Part shown: one piece after another, positions 24,340 through 34,865 of the stretch
How the letters are laid out: every line of letters begins with the position of its first letter
Numbering within the stretch: position 1 is the stretch's first letter
Assembly: GCF_028640845.1 (NCBI RefSeq)
Contig: NC_080546.1
Span: 57,609,409 to 57,673,408, forward strand
Direction: 5' to 3'
DNA: 64,000 nt
DNA from: Ahaetulla prasina
Lineage: Eukaryota > Chordata > Lepidosauria > Squamata > Colubridae
Translations under genes and position numbers: made by a program
The notes under the pieces: generated by a model
Databases searched by the model: none
What the model was told of the DNA's origin: nothing
The model's input: the letters and a program-made list of their open reading frames with translations, nothing else

Positions 24340-25288
24340 CAAAGCACACAACACAAACACACGAAAAGAGAGGGAAATGTGGTTTCTCATCAAAATATTG
24401 TAACCTGTGCCAACATTAAACCAACATTAAAGCAAGATAAAGTATTTTAGTGTGTTTAGTGTGCATGAGACAGAAGAAAGGAAGGAAGGAAGGAAGGGAA
24501 AAAAGGAAGAAATAAATAAATAAATAAGTACTCAGGGCTAATAATAATCCCATATTTCAGGATCAATGGGAAGCATAATTTCACACATATTATATGAAAT
24601 TCCCATTCTCAAACAACATTAAACTACTGAATTGATTGTTTCAATGTAAATATAATGTAAATTATATTTACAATATAATTATATTTAAAATTGTAAATTA
24701 TATTTACAATGTAAAGGGGCGTGCATAAGAGCACAAAAGTGCCTACTGTTCCTGTCCTATTGTTTCCTTTCATTATATATACGCTTATATGTTGTATAGT
24801 TGTTTTATGCTTATGCTTATATATGTGACAAAATAAAATAAAAAAAAATAGATTCATAGCTGTTCAAGGTCACGTTGAAACTACTTGATAGGTGTTCCTT
24901 GTAAACATAAGCATTTACTTCTCTGGCTGTGGACAGGTGTGCTTTTATTTTTCTAAAGCCGTTGATGGTAACTAGATGACTAGGTGCTATTTATTCATAA
25001 AATCGTTGCTGAATGATGTGCAATTCTGACTAGCTATAGTGTCTGAGATATTTTTAAATGTTTCTGATTCTCATGGAGCAAGTCTTTCAAATAAATCCTA
25101 CATGTCTCTTTACTTTATTTCAGCAATTCATAGTTTAGGATCTTGAACAAGTTCCAATAGCATTTTTTCTCATAATATACAGCAACTAACCCTTGTTTTA
25201 ATGAAAACTCTCAAAAGAAAAAAAAAACTCCAACTGTTCAGAGAATGTTGTAACTAGCTAATATAAAGTTAAAATAAATGAACAAATA

Positions 25289-25329
<41 letters not shown>

Positions 25330-25470
25330 AAGAGCCATGCTGGAATGTGGATTCTCTTTCAACTAATTTTCTTCTAATTAAATAGATTTTCTTCTGCCTA
25401 TGACTGTCACAAACACAAGGTGCTTAAATAATTTATTTTATACGTGCTTTACTTATTTATTCATATTTAT

Positions 25471-25924
25471 GTGAAATAGTCTAAAAACAAATAGGTAAAG
25501 TTTTCGGGAAAGATAGAATGGCAAGCTGAATTATCCCACCGCATTCCACATCTCGAGGTCAGAGCTAAAGTAGCTATTATCATATTCTATTGATTTTATT
25601 AAAAACAAAGAATGTTAGAAACCAACAAATATAAAAATACAACTTTTCTAAGTGTATTTTAGTGACGTGCTTTTCAGCATTTTGCTGTTTGGGAAGCTGT
25701 CTAGATTATTAAGGAACAATAGCCTATGATAAATTGTGATATATTTTAAAGCCCTCATTCTACATGCAATATATCCGAGTCTGGTGATAATAATTACAAT
25801 TGCAATTGTCTTACTACTCTATAACATTTACTCTGATATTGAGATTGCCCAAGGTAAGCTGTTCTTCCACCAAATAGGAGACTGTTTTTCTTGTTAGGAA
25901 TTATTGCACTACAGTAAATAATTC
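25471..25924 (+). repeat. Duplicated block R, copy 1
   Basis: Matches 31568-32022 at near identity, in the same orientation. It is joined on the left to block Q through the shared 11-mer TTCATATTTAT. Non-coding. Confidence 0.9.
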
Positions 25925-26004
25925 TCTCTGTCTCTGTCTCTGTCTCTGTCTCTGTCTCTGTCTCTCTGTCTCTGTCTCTCTGTCTCTCTGTCTCTCTCTG
26001 TCTT

Positions 26005-26089
<85 letters not shown>

Positions 26090-26100
26090 AACACACACAC
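25925..26100. repeat. (CTCTGT)n, (CT)n, (CA)n compound microsatellite
   Basis: Pyrimidine repeats switch to CA repeats near 26059. Related arrays are at 29322-29483 and 32023-32163. They link blocks R and S and probably mediated some of the rearrangement. Confidence 0.95.
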
Positions 26101-27791
26101 ACTTGATCTGAGAAGCGGCTGCTGAGGGAGAAGGAAGAAAGTGTCCCCCGTCATGGGCTGGATGCAGGCAGTGGGACCCGAGGCGGAGGGGAAGACAAGG
26201 GGCCTGGGGGACTGCTGGAAAGGCGGCGTGGAAGGTAGTCAAGCATGACAGGGCTTCAGGAAAGGGAGTAAGCTTCCCCCCTGCTTTACCACTCCATCTC
26301 TTCCTCCTCACCAGCAACATCCACTCAGCCAATCTCCCTGCAAACTTGGTCGATGCTTCCACACCTCCACACACTTTCTTTTGAGAAAAGAAAGCGTCTC
26401 CCCAAGAACTGAACCTTTTTTCAGCTGACTTGGAGCTCCCAGGCAGCCCGGAGGTCCTGCAATGAGGCGGATCTGGGCTAATGCCATTGCGATACTGACC
26501 ATAGCCTGGATCCTAGGCACTTTCTAGTAAGTGTGGCAGGACAGTAAGCCTCATTCGGCCACATCTAGCCAGTTTCCCAGCAGCATCAGTGTCAGCAGTA
26601 TTAAGGGTGGGCAGAGAAGAAATGAGTCCGGAAAAGTCGAGTTCTATAAAGAAGAGAGAACCGTGCCCCTTCTCATAAGTGCGGCTTTCCCCTCCTGGGC
26701 TCCCAGTGCCTGCCAATGGGTTGGCGATTCCCGCAGCTGCCTTACTGCAAAAATAGATGCTGTGCAGGCGTGGGGAGGTTGTGGGGGGGAGAGGAAAGGA
26801 AGTGTGCAGAGGTGTGGAAGCATCAGCCAAGTTTGCAGGAGATTGGCTGAGTGGATGCTGCTGGTAAGGAGAAGGAAGAGATGGAGTGGTAAAGCGGGGG
26901 GGGCAGCTTAATCCTTTCCCCAAAGCCCTGCCATGCTTGGCTGCCTTCCACGGGGGCTTCCACTTGCCTGCCTTCGCAAGCTGGCCACTGGGACTGTTGT
27001 GTCCCACTCCTCCTCTGACGGCCGGGTCGGGGAAGTCCGTATCAAGTGTGCCTCTGCAGCTCTGCCAAAGTCCTATCAGAGTCCTCAGGGCAGGCAGGAA
27101 TCCAAGTTATGACTTCAGCAATCCAGATTAGACTTTGCCTGACTCAGAGAATGCCAGAAAGCAGATCCTTTATATAGGCCATGGGGTGTGGCTCCATGAC
27201 TCAGCACTTATTCAGGCCTGCTCCTCCCTTCCTTTTGGTGATGTCGCCTCTCCATTCTCCGGAAGCATGGATCTATCCATTGCATCGTTTCGTCTCCAGC
27301 TGTTAGTAATCCCAGCTCATGGCTGGCTTCAGGCATACATGCTATCGGAGGGAAGTTTGTTTGTTCGGTTTGTCCAGGCATGGTGCCAGGGCTGGGGGCT
27401 GGAGGCATGCCAGGACATTCTTCAGCACTATCAGCGTCTGGCAGGAGATAAGAGGGGCCCGGCTGTGGCGGGGGAAGCGAGCGAGGCACAACAGGGACAC
27501 TGGGAAAGCAGTATGGAAGGCATGGAAGCATGGCAGGACTGTGGGCCCTGGATCGGTTCGGGGACGTGGCCAGCCAGCAATTGCTCCCAGTTCGGCAAAC
27601 CAGCCCAGTCTTCGCTACCTACTCGCCCGATCCGGTCCAATCCTGTAGCATTTCACCCCTGGATGGAGGTCTGGTTTAGCCAATATCTACCAGTGTTGGC
27701 CATGAATGTATTCTTTGTCACTATGTTTAACTATATGTCAACCATAGCTATTCCTGGAGATGATAGACACTAGTGACTTCTCATTTAGACT
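26101..27791 (+). repeat. Duplicated block S, copy 1, with hAT right half
   Basis: GC-rich block repeated at 29484-31167. It ends a CAGGGGTGAAAT-type hAT: the right terminus CATTTCACCCCTG closes at 27661, followed by the octamer GATGGAGG (27662-27669), but this copy has no matching left end. Open frames on both strands (up to 212 codons) resemble no protein and overlap each other, so I do not call genes. The block ends in TCATTTAGACT, where it joins block T. Confidence 0.88.
26210..26965. repeat. Long imperfect inverted repeat inside block S
   Basis: 26210-26380 (with GCTTTACCACTCCATCTCTT) is the approximate reverse complement of 26790-26965 (AGATGGAGTGGTAAAGC), giving arms of about 170 bp and a spacer of about 410 bp. 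The same structure is in copy 2 (about 29595-29762 and 30175-30345). Confidence 0.8.
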
Positions 27792-27940
27792 CATATGTAT
27801 GTATGTATGTATGTATGCCAGTGCACATAAATAAATAAAATAGAACATGCATCCTCAGAGAAGGCCATTTATGCTGCTGTGTTAGTAGAGCATTTATACT
27901 GATAATTTATGAGTGAAAGTCTCCACAAGTCTTTCAAATA
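27781..27940 (+). repeat. Duplicated block T, copy 1
   Basis: Matches 33152-33460 but lacks the 157 bp at 33283-33439. It is joined to block S through TCATTTAGACT (27781-27791) and to block Q through CAAGTCTTTCAAATA (27926-27940). Confidence 0.88.
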
Positions 27941-28428
27941 AATCCTACATGTCTCTTTACTTTATTTCAGCAATTCATAGTTTAGGATCTTGAACAAGTT
28001 CCAATAGCATTTTTTCTCATAATATACAGCAACTAACCCTTGTTTTAATGAAAACTCTCAAAAGAAAAAAAAAACTCCAACTGTTCAGAGAATGTTGTAA
28101 CTAGCTAATATAAAGTTAAAATAAATGAACAAATAGTGTGTGTGTATATGAAGAGCCATGCTGGAATGTGGATTCTCTTTCTTCTCTTTTAACTAATTTT
28201 CTTCTAATTAAATAGATTTTCTTCTGCCTATGACTGTCACAAACACAAGGTGCTTAAATAATTTATTTTATACGTGCTTTACTTATTTATTCATATTTAT
28301 ATATGAAAAAACTGACATATGGATGATGTCTTTGCTCTAATAATTAAATTCACACATCTTGCAGACTGACTAAAAGGATGATGTTTGCAGTCTTAGTATG
28401 TATTTCAAGTTACAAATTGTCCCAGTGC
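27926..28428 (+). repeat. Partial third copy of block Q
   Basis: Homologous to 23158-23608, then continuing into sequence (28360-28428) that is the natural continuation lost at the 23.6-kb joint. Confidence 0.88.
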
Positions 28429-28577
28429 TATTTATTCATATTTATATATGAAAAAACTGACATATGGATGATGTCTTTGCTCTAATAATTAAATTCACAC
28501 ATCTTGCAGACTGACTATGATAAAAGGATGATGTTTGCAGTCTTAGTATGTATTTCAAGTTACAAATTGTCCCAGTG
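28284..28577 (+). repeat. 145-bp direct tandem duplication
   Basis: 28284-28428 repeats as 28429-28577. The second unit has a 4-bp insertion near 28517. The joint shares TATTTAT between the end of the unit and its start. Confidence 0.9.
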
Positions 28578-28799
28578 CTATTTATCAAACACCTAAATCT
28601 AGTAGAAGATATAATTTGAGTTTTGATTGACTATATTTATTTCATCTAAATCTAAAAAGCTGTGAAAAGCTCCAGATCAATGTCTTCTTAAAGATTAGAA
28701 AGCTGAAGTTTATTCCAGACAAGATGACAGTTGGACAGAAGATAAAAGAAACAGTATGTGATGATAACATTTTCCTGAAGTTTACCGTTTGGATGGAGG

Positions 28800-28874
28800 C
28801 AGGGGTGAAATCTAAATTTTTTGCCACCGGTTCTGTGGGCATGGCTTGGTGGGCAAGGCCAACATGACATCACT
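28800..28874 (+). mobile_element. Left end of a CAGGGGTGAAAT-family hAT, interrupted
   Basis: The terminus CAGGGGTGAAATCTAAA is preceded by GATGGAGG (28792-28799). The matching right terminus and the same octamer are at 31037 and 31038-31045. After about 70 bp the element is broken off and joined to a further partial copy of block Q. Confidence 0.85.
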
Positions 28875-29323
28875 CATGTCTCTTTACTTTATTTCAGCAA
28901 TTCATAGTTTAGGATCTTGAACAAGTTCCAATAGCATTTTTCTCATAATATACAGCAACTAACCCTTGTTTTAATGAAAACTCTCAAAAGAAAAAAAACT
29001 CCAACTGTTCAGAGAATGTTGTAACTAGCTAATATAAAGTTAAAATAAATGAACAAATAATGTGTGTGTGTATGAAGAGCCATGCTGGAATGTGGATTCT
29101 CTTTCAACTAATTTTCTTCTAATTAAATAGATTTTCTTCTGCCTATGACTGTCACAAACACAAGGTGCTTAAATAATTTATTTTATACGTGCTTTACTTA
29201 TTTATTCATAAAATCGTTGCTGAATGATGTGCAATTCTGACTAGCTATAGTGTCTGAGATATTTTTAAATGTTTCTGATTCTCATGGAGCAAGTCTTTCA
29301 AATAAATCCTACATGTCTCTTTC
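28875..29323 (+). repeat. Fourth and fifth partial copies of block Q
   Basis: 28875-29208 matches Q from ATGTCTCTTTACTTTATTTC to its end at TATTTATTCATA. The sequence then jumps back to an earlier part of Q (29209-29323, homologous to about 23080-23190), before entering the CT repeat at GTCTCTTT. Confidence 0.85.
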
Positions 29324-29433
29324 TCTCTCTCTGTCTCTGTCTCTCTGTCTCTCTGTCTCTCTCTCTGTCTCTCTCTCTTTCTCTGTCTCTGTCTCTGTCT
29401 CTGTCTCTGTTTCTGTCTCTCTCTCTGTCTCTG

Positions 29434-29472
<39 letters not shown>

Positions 29473-29483
29473 AACACACACAC
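29322..29483. repeat. (CTCTGT)n/(CA)n compound microsatellite
   Basis: Same type as 25925-26100, but with a shorter CT part. Confidence 0.93.
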
Positions 29484-31167
29484 ACTTGATCTGAGAAGCG
29501 GCTGCTGAGGGAGAAGGAAGAAAGTGTCCCCCGTCATGGGCTGGATGCAGGCAGTGGGACCCAAGGCGGAGGGGAAGACAAGGGGCCTGGGGGACTGCTG
29601 GAAAGGCGGCGTGGAAGGTAGTCAAGCATGACAGGGCTTCAGGAAAGGGAGTAAGCTTCCCCCCTGCTTTACCACTCCATCTCTTCCTCCTCACCAGCAA
29701 CATCCACTCAGCCAATCTCCCTGCAAACTTGGTCGATGCTTCCACACCTCCACACACTTTCTTTTGAGAAAAGAAAGCGTCTCCCCAAGAACTGAACCTT
29801 TTTTCAGCTGACTCAGAGCTCCCAGGCAGTCCAGAGGTCCTGCAATGAGGCGGATCTGGGCTAATGCCATTGCAATCCTGACTATAGCCTGGATCCTAGG
29901 CACTTTCTAGTAAGTGTGGCGGGACAGCAAGCCTTATTCTGCTGCATCTAGCCAGTTTCCCAGCAGCATCAGCGTCGGCAGCATTAAGAGTGGGCAGAGA
30001 AGAGAAGAGTCCAGCAAAGTCGAGCTCCATAAAGAAGAGAGGACCGTCCCCCTTCTCGTAAGTGTGGCTTTCCCCTCCTGGGCTCCCGCTGCCTGCCAAT
30101 GGGTTGGTGATTCCCGCAGCTGCCTTACTGCAAAAACAGATGCTGTGCAGGTGTGGGGAGGTCGGTGGGGGGGAAGTAAAGAAAGTGTGTGGAGGTGTGG
30201 AAGCGTCGGTCGAGTTTGCAGAAAGATTGGCCGAGTGGATGCTGCTGGCGAGGGGGAAGAGATGGAGTGGTAAAGCGGGGGGGGCAGCTTAATCCTTTCC
30301 CCAAAGCCCTGCCATGCTTGGCTGCCTTCCACGGGGGCTTCCACTTGCCTGCCTTCGCAAGCTGGCCACTGGGACTGTTGTGTCCCACTCCTCCTCTGAC
30401 GGCCGGGTCGGGGAAGTCCGTATCAAGTGTGCCTCTGCAGCTCTGCCAAAGTCCTATCAGAGTCCTCAGGGCAGGCAGGAATCCAAGTTATGACTTCAGC
30501 AATCCAGATTAGACTTTGCCTGACTCAGAGAATGCCAGAAAGCAGATCCTTTATATAGGCCATGGGTGTGGCTCCATGACTCAGCACTTATCCAGGCCTG
30601 CTCCTCCTTCCTTTTGGTGATGTCGCCTCCATTCTCCGGAAGCATGGATCTATCCATTGCATCGTTTGTCTCCAGCTGTTAGTAATCCCAGCTCATGGCT
30701 GGCTTCAGGCATACATGCTATCGGAGGGAAGTTTGTTTGTTCGGTTTGTCCAGGCATGGTGCCAGGGCTGGGGGCTGGAGGCATGCCAGGACATTCTTCA
30801 GCACTATCAGCGTCTGGCAGGAGATAAGAGGGGCCCGGCTGTGGCGGGGGAAGCGAGCGAGGCACAACAGGGACACTGGGAAAGCAGTATGGAAGGCATG
30901 GAAGCATGGCAGGACTGTGGGCCCTGGATCGGTTCGGGGACGTGGCCAGCCAGCAATTGCTCCCAGTTCGGCAAACCAGCCCAGTCTTCGCTACCTACTC
31001 GCCCGATCCGGTCCAATCCTGTAGCATTTCACCCCTGGATGGAGGTCTGGTTTAGCCAATATCTACCAGTGTTGGCCATGAATGTATTCTTTGTCACTAT
31101 GTTTAACTATATGTCAACCATAGCTATTCCTGGAGATGATAGACACTAGTGACTTCTCATTTAGACT
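29484..31167 (+). repeat. Duplicated block S, copy 2, hAT right half at original site
   Basis: Homologous to 26101-27791. The hAT right terminus ends at 31037 and is followed by GATGGAGG (31038-31045), which equals the octamer before the left end at 28800. This copy is therefore contiguous with the original insertion site. Between about 29815 and 30275 it differs from copy 1 at many positions; after that the copies are almost identical. Confidence 0.88.
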
Positions 31168-31567
31168 ATTAGTGTCTATTTTGTATAGTGCTATTATTCG
31201 AAATAATATTTGGAAGCATTATGTTGCAACCAAACAATTGATCAGCACATTAGTGCATCATTCTAATCCTAATTTTTTGATGATACTAGAGTTAAACCAA
31301 CACATTTATTTATTGATAGAATAATCTTTGAGACATATTTATCATTATTCATCACAAATTCATCTTAAGTTGCAGCTAATCATTTAGTTGTGGACAACTT
31401 ACTCTAACTTTATTGCTTTGAATTACCATAGAATCTTTTTGTCTTCATATATGGTGACAAATTTCAAATCCTTGATGTCTGTTACTAATCTATGTCTGGA
31501 ACATGGATATTTGAAACACAAAAAGGTGGGAGAGTTTCATATTACATTCATATCCTTTCATATTTAT
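31168..31567. other. Unique segment between blocks S and R
   Basis: Present once in the window; no gene or repeat recognised. It marks the ancestral order S, unique, R. Confidence 0.55.
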
Positions 31568-32022
31568 GTGAAATAGTCTAAAAACAAATAGGTAAAGTTT
31601 TCAGGAAAGATAGAATGGCAAGCTGAATTATCCCACCGCATTCCACATCTCGAGGTCAGAGCTAAAGTAGCTATTATCATATTCTATTGATTTTATTAAA
31701 AACAAAGAATGTTAGAAACCAACAAATATAAAAATACAACTTTTCTAAGTGTATTTTAGTGACGTGCTTTTCAGCATTTTGCTGTTTGGGAAGCTGTCTA
31801 GATTATTAAGGAACAATAGCCTATGATAAATTGTGATATATTTTAAAGCCCTCATTCTACATGCAATATATCCGAGTCTGGTGATAATAATTACAATTGC
31901 AATTGTCTTACTACTCTATAACATTTACTCTGATATTGAGATTGCCCAAGGTAAGCTGTTCTTCCACCAAATAGGAGACTGTTTTTTCTTGTTAGGGAAT
32001 TATTGCACTACAGTAAATAATT
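31568..32022 (+). repeat. Duplicated block R, copy 2 (ancestral position)
   Basis: Near identical to 25471-25924. It is followed by a CTCTGT/CT microsatellite to 32163. The left flank CTTTCATATTTATGTGAAAT is continuous with unique sequence, unlike copy 1. Confidence 0.88.
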
Positions 32023-32163
32023 CTCTCTGTCTCTGTCTCTGTTTCTGTCTCTGTCTCTATCTCTGTCTCTGTCTCTCTCTGTCTCTCTGTCTCTCTCTCT
32101 CTGTCTCTGTCTCTTTCTCTCTCTCTCTCTCTCTCTCTCCCTCCCTCCCTCTCCCCCTCCCTC

Positions 32164-33151
32164 TTAAAATATCTTTCTTTAGGTTTCAAATATATTTGCT
32201 TATGAATGTGTGATAAAAATTATTCTTGAATATATATTCTAGAAAGTGTTAACATCTCACAGGTTGTTTTTCTTGAAAGAGAAGGTCCATGTCCTATTTT
32301 AAAAGGGTGCTTTTAAGAATTTCATTAAAACAATAAAATAAAAAGATTCAACCCAGTGTTTGAAGATAGCATAATTTAATAAGTTACTTTATTTGTGGGT
32401 AGTACAGCTAGTATATTCCAATAATAAGAATGCATGACTAAAATGCATAAAGAATAAATCATGAAATCAAATAGTTGCACAGTACAAAAGAAGAAGTACC
32501 TTTACATCTGACATGTTTTCAAAAAGTGCTAAACTTGCTTACATGCTTAACTGAACATCTCAAACCAAAATGATTACAGTATACTATAATGCCTTATTCT
32601 GCTCAAAGAAGGGTTTTTCCCACTTGTAATGGATATTTTTAATCCTTTGTTAAAAGCAATAAGTACATCAAATCAAAATATGTGAAATAAGTAAAATAAA
32701 TTGCTACATATGGCACAACATTTTGGGACTACTGAATAATGCATATATAATACAACATTACTTTACAAAGTAGAACCTCTTAATGATTACATTAGAAATG
32801 CCATTATGTAAGTACTACTATGAAAAGTATTAGTGATCCCATCAATCTCTAAGGAAAACAAGACAATTACTTTGTTTTTTTTAAAGTGCATATAAAAAGA
32901 ATCTAAATGTGCTTTCACCTTTATTATACTATGCATTTACAAATAGTAATTGTATTAATTTAATTTGGGTGGAATTTGCTAATTTCTACTTAAGTGATAG
33001 TTGATGATTTCATTAAAAATGATGCCTATATGTAAATATAATGCTTACATTAAAAAAATTATTTTTAATGTATAATATTTAAAAGTATTAAAAGTGTGAA
33101 ATTATAATGCTTATTTTGTCATCACCCACATATTTTGGTATATGTGTTTTA
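32164..33151. other. Intergenic, nothing recognised
   Basis: AT-rich, single-copy in the window; no exon, RNA gene or known repeat. Confidence 0.45.
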
Positions 33152-33460
33152 TCATTTAGACTCATGTGCCTGTATGTATGCCAGTGCACATAAATAAATA
33201 AAATAGAACATGCATCCTCAGAGAAGGCCATTTATGCTGCTGTGTTAGTAGAGCATTTATACTGATAATTTATGAGTGAAAGTTTTACCATCTCCAGTGC
33301 ATTCCTAGAGAAACAGAAAAAGACAAAAAAAATGGAGATTCAATCCATTTTTTTTGTTGTTTTTTCCTGACTCCCTTTTTGTTTCTCTATCAATGCACTG
33401 GAGATGATAAAACTTTCACTCATAAATTATGAGTGAAAGTCTCCACAAGTCTTTCAAATA
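33152..33460 (+). repeat. Duplicated block T, copy 2, with foldback insert
   Basis: 33152-33282 and 33440-33460 match 27781-27940. The intervening 157 bp are absent from copy 1. Confidence 0.88.
33270..33425. mobile_element. Foldback element, about 60-bp inverted arms
   Basis: Left arm TTATGAGTGAAAGTTTTACC continuing ATCTCCAGTGCATT pairs with the right arm GATAAAACTTTCACTCATAA preceded by AATGCACTGGAGAT. Pairing continues into AGAGAAACA. A further direct TTATGAGTGAAAG follows at 33427-33439. No coding capacity; superfamily unknown. Confidence 0.75.
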
Positions 33461-33639
33461 CACAAAAGACTGGTAATTCTCCTTCTCTGGAACTCTAAGA
33501 TCACACATCCCTTAGCTTAAGGTAGAGTTGCCTCACCATAGGTTTTCTCCAGGCTTCCATAGCTAAACCTTTGATATAAACTTCAAGACAAATGATTCCC
33601 AGAGTGACCCATTTTTACATTAAGCATAGCAGGCATACA

Positions 33640-34372
33640 TATCAATCCACGAAAACTCTAAAAAAGCTCTCTCTTTTGGAAGACCTTTTGGCCCTCTCAG
33701 TAGTTCTGTCTGTCGTTCTGTCATTCTTTCCTCTCTTTTCTTTGCTAAAGGATATACCTTTGAGGGGATCAGCGTACCAATTTTGTCCCTGCATTTTTGC
33801 ATCCGGTTCTCTCTTACTCTTCAGTAAAACAACTCTTGCACAGCCTTCTGTCAGTCTGGGAGCTTCCTGACTGGGGTGTGGGGGGGGGGAGTCCACTGCT
33901 TTGTCTCCACCTCCTTCCCTTTCTAGCCCTACTATTGCCAGTGTTCAGGAATGTGGCGAATTGGCTTCTGGACAGAGAAGGAAAGAAGGGACAGAGGAAA
34001 ACCTCCAAGAAGGTGTACTTTGCTGCTGCTTGCCTTTTCCCTATGCCCTTCATTGGCTGCCTGGTCTTGCCCTCTGGGATTAGCCTCTCTCTTTAGATGC
34101 ACAATACAAACCTCGAGCTGGTTGCCAACAACAACCCAAAAATGCACGACATCCCAACCGCCGGCGAATAGATCATCCTGGGAAAAGACGTCCTCGGCTC
34201 GTACAGCTTCTGTCGATTGTCAGGGAGCTCTCCATGGTCCTGAAAACTCGGCAGCTTTTCCAGCTACCGTAGCGATCTCATTCCGAACTCTCCGATCCTT
34301 CAGGAGCTTCCCCCTCCCCTTATGACTCGGACACGTTCTTTTGGGAGGAGGTTGTAAATACCTCGCCATACC
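33640..34372 (+). promoter_or_regulatory. Probable GLRA3 promoter and 5' UTR
   Basis: The last 240 bp before the start codon are enriched in CpG compared with the window (for example CCGCCGGCGAATAG, GACGTCCTCGGCTCG, CTACCGTAGCG). There is no recognisable interspersed repeat. I see no convincing TATA box, and the transcription start cannot be fixed by eye. Short open frames here are shadows. Confidence 0.55.
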
Positions 34373-34443
34373 ATGGCCCACATTAAATACCTGCGTGCTG
34401 CTGTCTCAGGATTCTATCTGTGGGAAGCTGCGGTGCTGCTCAG
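34373..34443 (+). CDS. Glycine receptor alpha-3, coding exon 1 (signal peptide)
   Basis: GLRA3 is the alpha-3 subunit of the inhibitory glycine-gated chloride channel, a pentameric Cys-loop receptor at synapses. This exon encodes MAHIKYLRAAVSGFYLWEAA followed by VLL: a short basic start and a hydrophobic core typical of a signal peptide, and very close to the known alpha-3 leader. The start lies in CATACCATGG, with G at +4. The exon ends in CAG and is followed by a consensus donor, GTAAGT, at 34444. The split codon AG + T (phase 2) restores Ser when joined to exon 2. The alpha-1, -2 and -4 leaders differ here, which makes alpha-3 the best call. Confidence 0.93.
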
Positions 34444-34714
34444 GTAAGTCTCGGTAAATATCACAGATATGTTTTGGCTCATGTAAATGGCTAAGGAAAA
34501 AAAGTGCCGTGATAGAGCTGTAAAATATTCTATAGACATGGTTTAGGATGATGACCTGGTACATTCTGGACAATATTATTTTGTCTTAATCTCTTGTCCT
34601 AATATTTTATTTTGTTTCATAAATACTTTTTAAATTTCAATTTATTATTTTTGCAACTAATTCAAAGCAGCAAACATCCCAATACTCCTTCCTCTTCCTA
34701 TTTTCCCCACAACA
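34444..34714. other. Start of GLRA3 intron 1
   Basis: Non-coding; opens with the consensus donor. Intron 1 runs to 45752 (about 11.3 kb). Confidence 0.8.
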
Positions 34715-34865
34715 GCAGCTCTGGGAGATGAGTTGGACTGAGAGAGAGTGACTGGCCGAAAAATCACCCAGCTGGCTTTCATACCTGAGACAGGACTAGA
34801 ACTCAGTTTCTCGGTTTCTAGCCTGGTGCCTTAACCATTAGACCAAACTGTTGGCAGTTCAAATG
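34715..34865 (-). mobile_element. tRNA-derived SINE, ACA/Squam-like, in intron 1
   Basis: The reverse complement begins AGTTTGGTCTAATGGTTAAG (A-box region), has GAGTTCTAGTCCTG (B box) and continues GAAAGCCAGCTGGGTGA. Same family as 19545-19740. 3' part missing. Confidence 0.75.

Noticed and set aside
26057..27773. Open frames of up to 212 codons on both strands of block S
   Set aside because: They overlap on opposite strands, recur in the second copy with frame-breaking indels, and lie inside a hAT element and a long inverted repeat.
28284..28577. CRISPR-like or satellite array
   Set aside because: Only two units of a 145-bp tandem duplication, in vertebrate intergenic DNA.
33797..34325. 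Overlapping open frames upstream of GLRA3 exon 1
   Set aside because: No similarity to known proteins; better explained as GLRA3 5' UTR/promoter sequence with few AT-rich stops.
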